Of a DNA stretch of 64,000 nt, positions 1 through 12,445 are shown piece by piece. Origin of the DNA: Unio delphinus (Eukaryota; Mollusca; Bivalvia; Unionida; Unionidae). Every line of letters begins with the position of its first letter. Within the stretch, counting starts at the first letter, position 1. A program made the translations under genes and the position numbers. Location: NCBI GenBank assembly GCA_029339505.1, contig JAQISU010000022.1, forward strand, positions 18,611,001-18,675,000. The letters are read 5' to 3'. The notes below the pieces were generated by a model. It made no database searches, was not told the origin of the DNA, and was given only the letters and a program-made list of their open reading frames with translations.

Positions 1-238
1 ATGGATTATATAGAATTGTTATCTATAAAGAGTTAATATTATTGACATTTGTATGGATTATATAGAATTGTTATCTATAAAGGGTTAATATTATTGACAT
101 TTGTATGGATTATATAGAATTGTTATCTATAAAGGGTTAATATTATTGACATTTGTATGGATTATATAGAATTGTTATCTATAAAGGGTTAATATTATTG
201 ACATTTGTATGGATTATATAAAATTGTTATCTATAAAG
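1..238. repeat. 52-bp minisatellite, about 4.6 copies
   Basis: A near-identical 52-bp unit beginning ATGGATTATATAGAATTG starts at 1, 53, 105, 157 and 209. The last copy is partial and ends near 238. Copies differ by only one or two bases, so the expansion is recent. The array is cut by the window edge and may extend upstream. Confidence 0.95.
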
Positions 239-1544
239 GCGTCAAATTCTAACAGTCCCCATTTGTAACAGTTTAAACATCATCTGATAATTGGAAAATA
301 AAATACGAATAAATTATGACACTCTTTTAATTCGTAATTTTTTTTTGGACATTTTTCGTTGTTTTACTAATCAAGTATTACAAAATGTCTGGCAAATTCG
401 ATATAGCCATCCTTTACAAAGCAAATAAGTATTTATTTGCACAAATGTGTTCTATTTGGCTAAAAAAACAACATTTTTTAAAATATGTACGGCAAGTGAA
501 TTTTATGACTGGATATGACATATATCACCTTCGGCATAACACGATATCCTCCACGCTGTCTCGTGTGATAAATTGTGCACCTATTGCATAAGCAGACACC
601 TCATTTGGACAGTTTCGTATAATAAATTGTACACAGTAGTCAACCACGCTGGAACAAATGCAACCAATTGTTGCATTTATGCGTGAGTGTTGTTATTGAT
701 AAATGATGAAACTGAGTGTCGCAGTTACACGTTTTCCACGCTTGGCTACACTCATGAGCTGATACATCATACTCAAGTATACATTCAGTATAAAGGGTAC
801 ATCCAAAGAGGAGAGATAGCAGTACTTTTAATAGCCGCTTTTATGTATCTTTTGTGAAAGCACATTAAAACAAATAACTAAAAACACTTTTTTTTCTCTC
901 CCCCTCGCGCTCCGTTATGTGCAGATATTAAGCAAGTGTATATAAGCAAGCGAAATATATTGAAACGATTAGTGAAATCTTGGTTGTAGAAGTGGAGCTT
1001 TTCGGTCATTTTCGAGATTTTTTGTTTCTTTTGCCTTTAAACGCGTCCTTAATGCACCCCTTTCCAGAGAATTAGATAGTTAACGTTTGGGTAACCATTT
1101 TCTCATGAGATACATAAATTTTATATTTGTTGTGAAAAACAATAATATTGGATCATGTTACTGGTGCCGGCATCGGCGCCACATCTGCCCCCAAGCCCAC
1201 CATGTTCAACACAAGGATATAAGTTTTGTCATACTCAGCTCATGATGATTAAATGTCAGAGATTTCAAGTTACTTTCAGATTTGCAATCGCAACCTTGAA
1301 ATACAAAAGTGGGTGTATCAGTGCTTACAGTCTCTGCATTCGGCCAATTACTATCTCTTGTTACAGGAAAGACAAATCAACAAAGGTGCGGATTTAATGA
1401 CCACGCCTCGATTTCGTTTAATAGGGCTCAAAGTTCGTTATTAGTGTTTTATCTGTATTATATGTTTATAAACACAACGATGAATGGATTCATTCATATT
1501 TGATACTGTTTCCTTTGCCACTTCTCTTATTTATTAATAGTTGA

Positions 1545-1546
<2 letters not shown>
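239..1546. other. Intergenic, nothing recognised
   Basis: AT-rich single-copy-looking sequence. The short open frames at 385-591 and 1155-1503 overlap each other in different frames and show no domain, signal peptide or splice context. I see no gene here. Confidence 0.6.

Positions 1547-1592
<46 letters not shown>
1547..1592. repeat. (TC)n microsatellite
   Basis: Pure TC dinucleotide run of about 23 copies. Confidence 0.98.
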
Positions 1593-1596
<4 letters not shown>

Positions 1597-1920
1597 ATTG
1601 TGAAATAATCGTATCCGTATAGTATTTTTTAGACTGTGGATAAAGCCATACTAAATTCCATCCAAAAGTGTATGATGTAGCACTGAACTAAATGTGCTAA
1701 AATCTGTGTTTTTCACGAAATTTGAAGAAATGCAAACAAATCCTAGTCAGACTGTTTGGGTAATCTTTGTTCTCATCATGGTCTGATTCAGCTCGTACGT
1801 CGCTTTATTGAGTCTGTAACTGAAATAAAAAAGATCACTGTACCAGACTAGTTTACAACCAAAGTTGACGAAAAAAAAAATGACTAGACGGTAGCTACAT
1901 TAAATAGTATTCGAAAAAAA

Positions 1921-2047
1921 TCAAAGGCTATTAAACATATACAGAACTAGAATAGTTATCATACATATGAATCATAGCTGCGATATCAAAGGCTATTAAA
2001 CATATACAGAACTAGAATAGTTATCTTACATATGAATCATAGCTGCG
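1921..2047. repeat. 65-bp tandem duplication
   Basis: The segment beginning TCAAAGGCTATTAAACATAT occurs at 1921 and again at 1986 with a single visible difference, which makes a simple two-copy tandem duplication. Confidence 0.95.
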
Positions 2048-2954
2048 TCTTCGCTGGCCAAGGTTCGGATATGATAACCCTACTATACATTGGCGGATTG
2101 AACAGATATATTGTTACTTTGTCCTAGCGACTTGATTGGATGTCATAAGTTGCCTCCCTAGTATGTAATGCCATCTAACAAATAGCTTGGTGCATGGTAC
2201 AAGATCAAAATATTCTGGAAGCAGTTGACCTACAACGGTTACTTTGTAAGTTTAATATCGAAAGTATGATTACGTACAGCGGGAAGCCATTACATGTCTA
2301 TTTAAGTGAATGGGTATATTATTCAAACATTGACCGGCAGTGGAGAATTGCTTATTTATCAGTCCCTTCAAGCTGAGTCTCGATCATGTAGGAACAGTGC
2401 TAAAGTTTGAACAACTTAATTTTGATTGGATACATAGCCGCATCTGATGAAATTCGCAGACCCGAATCACATAAATATCTACTCCATATACCAAGGCTAT
2501 CACATCGGAACCTTGGCTAGTGAAGATGTCATTGCCTTTGGGAAAGCATCTTCCTCTTCCTATTCTTCCATCGGAACCGTGTGCTTTAAAAGTTAACAAC
2601 GTCAGCAGGATAAGCAGAGTAACACCACCCCACCCCCGCCCGTGCATTTTGATGATACGGTTTGATTGGGTGTGTCCGCCATTAGGCACAAGCAGCTAGT
2701 TGTAGCCAGCAGTGATAATTGAGTGTTGGGTGAAGATCAATCTTCCGTTCCATCCAACACAGCAGCTACAAGAAATCCAAAGATGGTACCTCTCCCAAAC
2801 GAGAAATAACGAACTCTTACGAGAAATAACGGACTCTACTACTAGAAAGGTCAATATCAATAAAAGCTATCCCCCGGAAAAGATATGTGTGAAGAAGACA
2901 GTAGAGAAAATGTTTAATGTAAATATTGTAGCATGATATTGAAACGAGTTACTA
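2048..2954. other. Intergenic, nothing recognised
   Basis: Contains short open frames at 2194-2376, 2384-2689 (minus) and 2712-2936 with no recognisable domain or composition bias. Treated as non-coding. Confidence 0.5.
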
Positions 2955-2982
2955 ATACTAATGCTATTACTACTACTACTCA

Positions 2983-3028
<46 letters not shown>

Positions 3029-3165
3029 GTAATAATGGTAGTTGTAGCAGTAGCAGTAATAGCAGTGGTAGCAATAGTTTTGGTACTACTAATACCGATG
3101 CTACTATTGCTGTAACTACTACTACTACTACTATTAGTAACAGTATTAATACCCCTCCTACTACT
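2955..3165. repeat. Compound trinucleotide tract (ATA / GTA / ACT)
   Basis: A pure ATA run (about 2983-3027) grades into interrupted GTA/GCA triplets and then ACT triplets. It gives spurious poly-Ile, poly-Leu or poly-Ser frames on both strands, which are not genes. Confidence 0.95.
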
Positions 3166-4638
3166 AGCATAACCACACACAATTCTGTAGTTTTCGTCAG
3201 TAAGTATAGTACCGAAATTCCCGAGTAAGCTTGTCACGAATTTAATGCATATATTTTCATGTTTCAAAGAAAATAATGTTTCCAAAAAAATATTGCTGTT
3301 CTACAAAATAGTTGTATTTGCCACAAATTAATTGGGACTAAAATAAATACAGTTAAATTTATAAACCTTGAACCAAATGTATACCATGTGTCACCTATGT
3401 CATCCTGGCCGCCAAAAGAGATGTTGTGAAAGACGACCAGGCCGAATCCAAATTAAAAAAGAAATGAAAACAAAATTGCCATTTTTTCAGAGTTATTTTG
3501 TTAGTGAATGTTAATCTGTTAAGTACACGTGTTCATCTCTGGGCGGTGATCATCCTAAGATTTTCAGGAGTCTAGCTGTTTTCTGTTTGAACTTTACGTA
3601 ATTTCTCTAGTCCACTAAATATTGTCTCATTTGCTGAGTCTTCGTGTGTCGGTTCCTCTCTGACAAATGTCTTTAACTAGGTTTTGACATCAACTCAAAC
3701 CTTCCCTTTCTTTTGCATTAATATCGTCGTTAGTGAATTATAGGAATCGGTGTCTGTACTTATTATTATACTAATATCAATATTTATTTTACAGGGCGTT
3801 AACTATTGTGCAAAGTTCATCATCACACTTTAGTCACAGTTTTTACAAGACACATTTTACAGTTTAATTAAGATATACAGGACAACTTCTTCTACTATTA
3901 GGTACTGGATATTGTTTTTCATTTTAAATTGTGTGGGGTGGGGTGGGCTGCGGTTTTATTTCCAGCTGTTATATTTCCTTTTCTTTAATCCCAAGATAAT
4001 TCATGTTTTAAATAATGAAAAGTATATAACGTGGTGCTATCTTGCTATAATTCAGTGTAACGTCTCCCTCTTAGTGAGAGGGGTAGTTAATTTGATTTAG
4101 CTACGTTATACAGGGAATCCCCCCACCCCCTCGACATTATGACATGGTGTGAGTGACAAGATCGATTATCAACAGAGAATTGGGCAAGATTATTGGGAAG
4201 AAATAATGCAATACGAGCCACCTTAGTCAAGAAAAATAACAAATTTGATCATACGAAATTACTAGTGGTAAATACGATTCAGCTGAAGTTATATTAACAG
4301 GATTCAATAGCAGTGTCAAATCTGGTTTTTTACTTCATCATCATAACGAGTGGTGAAAAGAGCTCAATGTCCACGACTGATTGTATCACCTTCCTCTCGA
4401 CCGTGTTCCAATGTTTCCTATTTCCTCGAGTCTGTATATTCCGGCTTCTTCATCCTTCTCAGACTTCACTCGTCACTTGTCTTTTTTCCGGACTTCATTC
4501 GTCCCGTCTTTTTTTTTCCCGGACTTACGTCTTCGGACTGTCGAGTCTCACTCTCTCCCGGAAAACTGTTTCCTTAACGCTTTTAACTTTAGAACTTGTT
4601 CATCCAGCACTAAACCCTGTCTTTTTCACAAGACAGAC

Positions 4639-4642
<4 letters not shown>
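3166..4642. other. Intergenic, nothing recognised
   Basis: AT-rich sequence. Open frames near 3912-4100 and 4313-4773 are short; the latter run into the downstream TC tract as Ser-Leu repeats. No gene supported. Confidence 0.5.

Positions 4643-4708
<66 letters not shown>
4643..4708. repeat. (TC)n microsatellite
   Basis: Pure TC run of about 33 copies. Confidence 0.98.
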
Positions 4709-4711
<3 letters not shown>

Positions 4712-4914
4712 TAACGAAGAAAGCAATAGTCTTTTTTCCTATGTTTCCTCGGAACCAAACTTCTCTCTATTAGAAACTATCAGATTAAAGAAATTTGATC
4801 AAGGTTGTCACTTTGAATTCACATTAATTACAAGGTGTGCGCCTTAGTTTCACTCTGGCCAAATATAAGCATTGATTTCTATTTTTTTAAAAAAAAAAAC
4901 AAATTAAAATTCGC

Positions 4915-5076
4915 GCCACAACAAACTCTTACCTTCCATTTTGTTTAAAATACTTTCCCGCTTACAAAAACGCTAGGCTTGCTTGATTTAGAAATGTAGA
5001 AAATGCAACTGGTTGTTATCATCCACGCACCAGTACCCAACTTACAGTGCATGTAAGTTTTAGGTTCGATCAGAAG

Positions 5077-5141
<65 letters not shown>

Positions 5142-6143
5142 ACCATGCTAAGATATCCGGTCAATTTCATGGAGTCGGAACACTGGCCCTTTGAAGATTT
5201 ATCAATGACATGAGAGAAATGAAAAATAAAGGTCGAAATGACCCTTCATAAAGACTCACCCGGTCTAATTGGGATACAATCATAATACTCAATGCATTCG
5301 ACTTTAAGGTTCAATGCTTTTTCAAAATTTGACACTTCACAGCAAGATACATTTCAGTTTTGTGACCACTGGCCACTGACCCAGAAAATTTAAATTGTTG
5401 GTCTCTAGTATAATTGCGGTATACTTTGGCATGTATCGTACCGTATGTTCAGAAATGTCGCGGTACTCTGCGGTACAAAACTTTTCGTGGTTCTTTGCTC
5501 GTCCAGGCAAACACCGTATCATGGCCAACACATGTGGAGAAATCAAAACAGCGGATGTATTACAAAAATATATTAACAATAATGAAATAATATGGAATCA
5601 CATGTTTACAGTTGTATCGCCACTGGCATTTTCACTGCGTTCACCACTGCTGTGCCAATTAAGAAAGTAATAAGTATTGATCTACAGTGTCACCATGTCG
5701 TACTTTCATTTTAAGCCATTGTGTGTGAATTGGTGTGGTTGGGGTGGTGATGGACGGCGAGAGATTCGAATTCATGTATTTGTACTTTAATCTTTAGTTT
5801 GCTCTTTCAATATAATAAACGTATTCTCTAGTCGCTGAACATACTTGTATATTAGAACGCATTGATGGAACAGATACCGCGGTCGAGTGGGTGGAATCAG
5901 TTTGACAATGCGAGAGATTCCTATTATCTATTTTTAGAAGAGTGCTTGGTCTGAATCTTTGCTGGCAAGAACGTTGAATACAACACCTGTTTAGTTTCAT
6001 AAAAACATATACTTCCTATATGACATACCCGAAAGAGAAAAGATCTTCAAATGTATTCAGAAACCTTAGAGATACATTTTTAGTAGCATTTTCTTAGTTT
6101 TAGTATATTTTGATAATACACTGGTATATTTGCATATATCTTT
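4915..6143. repeat. Unit A, internally deleted copy
   Basis: Relative to unit B it lacks about 131 bp after GCTTGATTTAG and about 1.84 kb between GTTTTAGGTTC (near 5067) and GATCAG. The second junction leaves the first bases of the foldback element (GGTTC) followed directly by sequence that lies at 8253 in unit B. This indicates a deletion derivative and not a pre-insertion ancestor. Confidence 0.85.
5081..5138. repeat. (TC)n microsatellite in unit A
   Basis: 58-bp pure TC run; the same site is 40 bp in unit B and 92 bp in unit C. Confidence 0.98.
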
Positions 6144-6410
6144 GCCACAACAAACTCTTACCTTCCATTTTAAAATACTTTCCCGCCTACACAAACGCTA
6201 ATCTTGCTTGATTTAGCGTTCGGTGTACACCTTGCACTTTTCCGTCAAATTAAGTGTGACTGTGCAACATTCTGCACTTTGTAAATCGTAGGTGCATGGT
6301 TGGTGTAATTATGTAAGCATAATGGCGTCAGTTATTTATCAATGTAGAAAATGCAAATGGTTTTTTTACCCCACGCACCAGTACCCAACTTACAGTGCAT
6401 GTAAGTTTTA

Positions 6411-7241
6411 GGTTCTAGGTGCTTTGACCACAGATGCTTTGACCATAGGTGGTTTGACCATAGGTGGTTTGTCCACAGCGGGGGTTTGACTACTGAGGTT
6501 TTGTCCATAGGTGGTTTGTCCACATGTGGTTTTTATAATAATAATAAACTGTTTTTTAGAGTTTAAAATTATGGTTCAATTAATGAAATTTTATGTGACA
6601 AGTTTCCTTTGAGTTGCCAATAAGTGAATGCTAATTAGTAATTAACATGTAATAAATAAAAGTCAATAACAGCTTGTTTTCGGTCCATATAAAAGGCTGG
6701 TGCCAGGCCTACTCGATTTATTATTAAACAGAAAATGAACACAAATTAGGCAACAAGTCCAACGTTTCACAAATTAAGGCTGTAGATCTACTAGAAAATT
6801 ACACTCAGTCCTACAAAATACATATCGCATATAAATGATAAAATCAAATCAAAACATTAATGTCATGCAAATATTATAGTTAATGGAATAACAGTTTTAT
6901 GGTTAACTAAATGATAGATGTGCAATAGCACACACATATAATCCCTTGATGACGTTAGGATATACATTACGCAACTTATAATCCTTCAACTATACAAATT
7001 TTAATAAATTAAATGCCGCAACTTATAATCCCTGAAGATATGCTTTACGCAACTTTTAATCCCTCACTTTAATCCCCAAATATACTTACATCTAATGCTC
7101 CAACAACTAATCATAGTCTTTTCATATTATGGTCAAACCCCCTGTGGTCAAACCACCTATGGTCAAACCCCCGCTGTGGACAAACCACCTATGGTCAAAC
7201 CACCTATGGTCAAAGCACTTGTGGTCAAACCTCCGGGTACC
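6411..7241. mobile_element. Foldback-like non-autonomous DNA transposon, copy in unit B
   Basis: An 831-bp element flanked by an exact 8-bp direct repeat AAGTTTTA (6403-6410 and 7242-7249). Its termini are inverted: the left end begins GGTTCTAGGTGCTTTGACC and the reverse complement of the right end begins GGTACCCGGAGGTTTGACC. The inverted repeats run for roughly 115 bp (6411-6528 and 7129-7241) and are themselves built of ~16-bp direct repeats of the type GGTTTGACCATAGGT, the architecture of foldback elements. The AT-rich interior has no long open frame; a TATAAAAGG motif lies near 6688. The 8-bp duplication fits hAT, P or similar superfamilies, but the superfamily is not determined. Confidence 0.82.
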
Positions 7242-7419
7242 AAGTTTTAACCTTCAATATGAAAAAATAGCCTCATTTTGTTACGTAAATCGAACTATTG
7301 TCTTAAAAAATTAAGTCCCAAGGCGCCAGTGTTATTAAAAGAATGAGTGAGTGAATGAAATGTATTTTTTAACGTAGCTTGAAACAAAAACAATCGGTGG
7401 CCTAGTGGTAAAATGGTTA

Positions 7420-7516
7420 CGGGTCAAAACGGACCGGTACCAGAAGGGCCAACGACCAAAACGGACTAGTGCTTAAAAGGCCCATTTCGAAAAGGCCCAT
7501 CCCCAAAAGGCCCATT
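7420..7516. repeat. GGCCC-motif cluster in unit B
   Basis: Short degenerate direct repeats of AAAAGGCCCATTTCG type, preceded by GGTCAAAACGGACC and CCAAAACGGACT. The motif density resembles one arm of a second foldback-like element, but I found no inverted partner in the window. The equivalent in unit C is about 10588-10690. Confidence 0.6.
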
Positions 7517-8261
7517 TTCGTATTAATTACCAACTACTAGTATCGTGTCTAATAAAAGTAACTAATACGTAAATATCAAATCCTTGTTTTACTGGTGAAT
7601 GTCTATTAATAATGTGCAGTAGAGAATCATTGTGCAGTATGTCACACTCGTCCGTCAAGTGATCATGAAATTAAATGATGTGACACGCTACTACATGTTC
7701 TATGTAAAATGAAAACGTAAGGCAATTAATATTTGTGTTTTGAATCATTGTATGTAAAGCGAATCAAAAATATCCTTGTCATAACATATCAAGACTGAAT
7801 ACGAGTTAGTGTCACCCACGTGTGGGTTGTGCATGCCAACTTTGTCTTGGTAATGCCTTAATTAAGTAATGACGATTTAATTTATGATGGATGAATATTT
7901 TCATTTGCGAAGAATATTGACTCTTTCTGTTTCACATACGTTTAATATCCTTAATACATGTGTATGTGTATGTGTATTTACTTCCACTTACACTTGACTC
8001 CAAAACAGGCGGTTCTACTGGCTTGTATTGGTTTTCATCGGATACACCTATGGTCACTGGAACCTGTTGTAAACGATTAAGGTATATTTATTAAATGCAA
8101 ATTTGGCCGCTATAAAAGCTCATCATGAACGAAATAGTGTTACGACTTGTCAACAGCAGTTCTGGATAACCGCCGTGAATTTTGTTTCGTCAGTCAGAAT
8201 CTCTGAGATACGTTATATAACTTTCCGCTTTGAAGAATGACTATTTCACATCGATCAGAGG

Positions 8262-8265
<4 letters not shown>

Positions 8266-8305
<40 letters not shown>
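8266..8305. repeat. (TC)n microsatellite in unit B
   Basis: 40-bp pure TC run at the position shared by all three units. Confidence 0.98.
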
Positions 8306-8308
<3 letters not shown>

Positions 8309-9581
8309 ACCATGCTAAGATATCCGGTCAATTTCATGGAGTCGGAACACTGGCCCTTTGAAGATTTATCAATGACATGAGAGAAATGAAAAATAAAGGT
8401 CGAAATGACCCTTCATAAAGACTCACCCGGTCTAATTGGGATACAATCATAATACTCAATGCATTCGACTTTAAGGTTCAATGCTTTTTCAAAATTTGAC
8501 ACTTCACAGCAAGATACATTTCAGTTTTGTGACCACTGGCCACTGACCCAGAAAATTTAAATTGTTGGTCTCTAGTATAATTGCGGTATACTTTGGTATG
8601 TATCGTACCGTATGTTCAGAAATGTCGCGGTACTCTGCGGTACAAAACTTTTCGTGGTTCTTTGCTCGTCCAGGCAAACACCGTATCATGGCCAACACAT
8701 GTGGAGAAATCAAAACAGCGGATGTATTACAAAAATATATTAACAATAATGAAATAATATGGAATCACATGTTTACAGTTGTATCGCCACTGGCATTTTC
8801 ACTGCGTTCACCACTGCTGTGCCAATTAAAAAAGTAATAAGTATTTATCTACAGTGTCACCATGTCGTACTTTCATTTTTAGCCATTGTGTGTGAATTGG
8901 TGTGGTTGGGGTGGTGATGGACGGCGAGAGATTCGAATTCATGTATTTGTACTTTAATCTTTATTTTGCTCTTTCAATATAATAAACGTATTCTCTAGTT
9001 GCTGAACATACTTGTATATTAGAACGCATTGATGGAACAGATACCGCGGTCGAGTGGGTGGAATCAGTTTGACAATGCGAGAGATTCCTATTATCTATTT
9101 TTAGAAGAGTGCTTAGTCTGAATCTTTGCTGGCAAGAACGTTGAATACAACACCTGTTTAGTTTCATAAAAACATATACTTCCTATATGACATACCCGAA
9201 AGAGAAAAGATCTTCAAACGTATTCAGAAACCTTAGAGATACATTTTTAGTAGCATTTTCTTAGTTTTAGTATATTTTGATAATACACTGGTATATTTGC
9301 ATATATCTTTGCCACAACAAACTCTTACCTTCCATTTTGTTTAAAATACTTTCCCGCCTACACAAACGCTAGGCTTGCTTGATTTAGCGTTCGGTGTACA
9401 CCTTGCACTTTTCCGTCAAATTAAGTGTGACTGTGCAACATTCTGCACTTTGTAAATCGTAGGTGCATGGTTGGTGTAATTATGTAAGCATAATGGCGTC
9501 AGTTATTTATCAATGTAGAAAATACAAATGGTTTTTTTACCCCACGCACCAGTACCCAACTTACAGTGCATGTAAGTTTTA

Positions 9582-10411
9582 GGTTCTAGGTGCTTTGACC
9601 ACAGGTGCTTTGACCATAGGTAGTTTGACCATAGGTGGTTTGTCCACAGCGGGGGTTTGACTACCGGGGTTTTGTCCATAGGTGGTTTGTCCACTGGTGG
9701 TTTTTATAATAATAATAAACTGTTTTTTAGAGTTTAAAATTATGGTTCAATTAATGAAATTTTATGTGACAAGTTTCCTTTGAGTTGCCAATAAGTGAAT
9801 GCTAATTAGTAATTAACATGTATAAATAAAAGTCAATAACAGCGTGTTTTTCGGTCCATATAAAAGGCTGGTGCCAGGCTTACTCGATTTATTATTAAAT
9901 AGAAAATGAACACAAATTAGGCAACAAGTCCAACATTTCACAAATTAAGGCTGTAGATCTACTAGAAAATTACACTCAGTCCTACAAAATACATATCGCA
10001 TATAAATGATAAAATCAAATCAAAACATGAATGTCATGCAAATATTATAGTTAATGGAATAACAGTTTTATGGGTAACTAAATGACAGATGTGCAATAGC
10101 ACGCACATATAATCCCTTGATGACGTTAGGATATACATTACGCAACTTATAATCCTTCAACTATACAAATTTTAATGACTTAAATGCCGCAACTTATAAT
10201 CCCTGAAGATATGCTTTACGCAACTTTTAATCCCTCACTTTAATCCCCAAATATACTTACATCTAATGCTCCAACAACTAATCATAGTCTTTTCATATTA
10301 TGGTCAAACCCCCTGTGGTCAAACCACCTATGGTCAAACCCCCGTTTGGACAAACCACCTATGGTCAAACCACCTATGGTCATAGCACCTGTGGTCAATC
10401 CTCCGCGTACC
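9582..10411. mobile_element. Foldback-like element, copy in unit C
   Basis: An 830-bp copy of the element at 6411-7241, with the same 8-bp flanking repeat AAGTTTTA (9574-9581 and 10412-10419). Scattered substitutions affect the terminal repeats. Because the insertion site is identical in both units, insertion preceded the tandem duplication. Confidence 0.82.
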
Positions 10412-11342
10412 AAGTTTTAACCTTCAATATGAAAAAATAGCCTCATTTTGTTACGTAAATCGAACTATTGTCTTAAAAAATTAAGTCCCAAGGCGCCAGT
10501 GTTATTAAAAGAATGAGTGAGTGAATTAAATGTATTTTTTAACGTAGCTTGAAACAAAAACAATCGGTGGCCTAGTGGTTAAAGGGTTATGGGTCAAAAC
10601 GGACCGGTACCAGAAGGGCCAACGACCAAAACGGACTAGTGCTTAAAAGGCCCATTTCGAAAAGGCCCGACCCCAAAAGGGCCATTTTCGTATTAATTAC
10701 CAACTACTAGTATCGTGTCTAATAAAAGTAACTAACACGTAAATATCAAATCCTTATTTTACTGGTGAATGTCTATTAATACTGTGCAGTAGAGAATCAT
10801 TGTGCAGTATGTCACAATCGTCCGTCAAGTGATCATGAAATCAAATGACGTGATACGCTACTACATGTTCTATGTAAAATGAAAACGTAAGGCAATTAAT
10901 ATTTGTGTTTTGAATCATTGTATGTAAAGCGAATCAATAATATCCTTGTCATAACATATCAAGACTGAATACGAGTTAGTGTCACCCACGTGTGGGTTGT
11001 GCATGCCAACTTTGTCTTGGTAATGCCTTAATTAAGTAATGACGATTTAATTTATGATGGATGAATATTTTCATTTGCGAAGAATATTGACTCTTTCTGT
11101 TTCACATACGTTTAATATCCTTAATACATGTGTATGTGGATGTGTATTTACTTCCACTTAAGGTATATTTATTAAATGCAAATTTGGCCGCTATAAAAGC
11201 TCATCATGAACGAAATAGTGTTACGACTTGTCAACAGCAGTTCTGGATAACCGCCGTGAATTTTGTTTCGTCAGTCAGAATCTCTGAGATACGTTATATA
11301 ACTTTCCGCTTTGAAGAATGACTATTTCACATCGATCAGAAG

Positions 11343-11346
<4 letters not shown>

Positions 11347-11438
<92 letters not shown>
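11347..11438. repeat. (TC)n microsatellite in unit C
   Basis: 92-bp pure TC run, the longest of the three orthologous tracts. Confidence 0.98.
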
Positions 11439-11441
<3 letters not shown>

Positions 11442-12445
11442 ACCATGCTAAGATATCCGGTCAATTTCATGGAGTCGGAATACTGGCCCTTTGAAGATTT
11501 ATCAATGACATGAGAGAAATGAAAAATAAAGGTCGAAATGACCCTTCATAAAGACTCACCCGGTCTAATTGGGATACAATCATAATACTCAATGCATTCG
11601 ACTTTAAGGTTCAATGCTTTTTCAAAATTTGACACTTCACAGCAAGATACATTTCAGTTTTGTGACCACTGGCCACTGACCCAGAAAATTTAAATTGTTG
11701 GTCTCTAGTATAATTGCGGTATACTTTGGTATGTATCGTACCGTATGTTCAGAAATATCGCGGTACTCTGCGGTACAAAACTTTTCGTGGTTCTTTGCTC
11801 GTCCAGGCAAACACCGCATCATGGCCAACACATGTGGAGAAATCAAAACAGCGGATGTATTACAAAAATATATTAACAATAATGAAATAATATGGAATCA
11901 CATGTTTACAGTTGTATCGCCACTGGCAGTTTCACTGCGTTCACCACTGCTGTGCCAATTAAAAAAGTAATAAGTATTTATCTACAGTGTCACCACGTCG
12001 TACTTTCATTTTTAGCCATTGTGTGTGAATTGGTGTGGTTGGGGTGGTGATGGACGGCGAGAGATTCGAATTCACGTATTTGTACTTTAATCTTTATTTT
12101 GCTCTTTCAATATAATAAACGTATTCTCTAGTTGCTGAACATACTTGTATATTAGAACGCATTGATGGAACAGATACCGCGGTCGAGTGGGTGGAATCAG
12201 TTTGACAATGCGAGAGATTCCTATTATCTATTTTTAGAAGAGTGCTTAGTCTGAATCTTTGCTGGCAAGAACGTTGAATACAACACCTGTTTAGTTTCAT
12301 AAAAACATATACTTCCTATATGACATACCAGAAAGAGAAAAGATCTTCAAACGTATTCAGAAACCTTAGAGATACATTTTTAGTAGCATTTTCTTAGTTT
12401 TAGTATATTTTGATAATACACTGGTATATTTGCATATATCTTTGC

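Larger units (their letters stand above)
4915..12445. repeat. Tandem array of a ~3.1-kb unit, three copies
   Basis: Three head-to-tail units share near-identical sequence. Unit A is 4915-6143 (1229 bp, internally deleted), unit B is 6144-9310 (3167 bp) and unit C is 9311-12445 (3135 bp). Each begins GCCACAACAAACTCTTACC and ends near CATATATCTTTG; the array starts and stops at the same point of the unit. Each holds a TC microsatellite and a ~1-kb block (for example 5139-6143) found in all three. B and C also carry the foldback element. A conserved 91-codon frame (5395, 8562, 11695) differs between copies by three replacement and about two silent changes, so it gives no sign of protein-level selection. 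Recent segmental tandem duplication is the simplest reading; mobility of the whole unit is not shown. Confidence 0.93.

Noticed and set aside
5395..5670. 91-codon frame conserved in all three 3.1-kb units, with an antiparallel 80-codon frame
   Set aside because: Conservation follows from recent duplication. Differences between copies are three replacement and about two silent changes, and no domain is visible, so there is no sign of coding constraint.
6332..6523. Frames with repeated Trp-Ser-Asn-His-Leu words (also 7129-7314 and 9503-9694)
   Set aside because: They are translations of the repeat-built arms of the foldback element.
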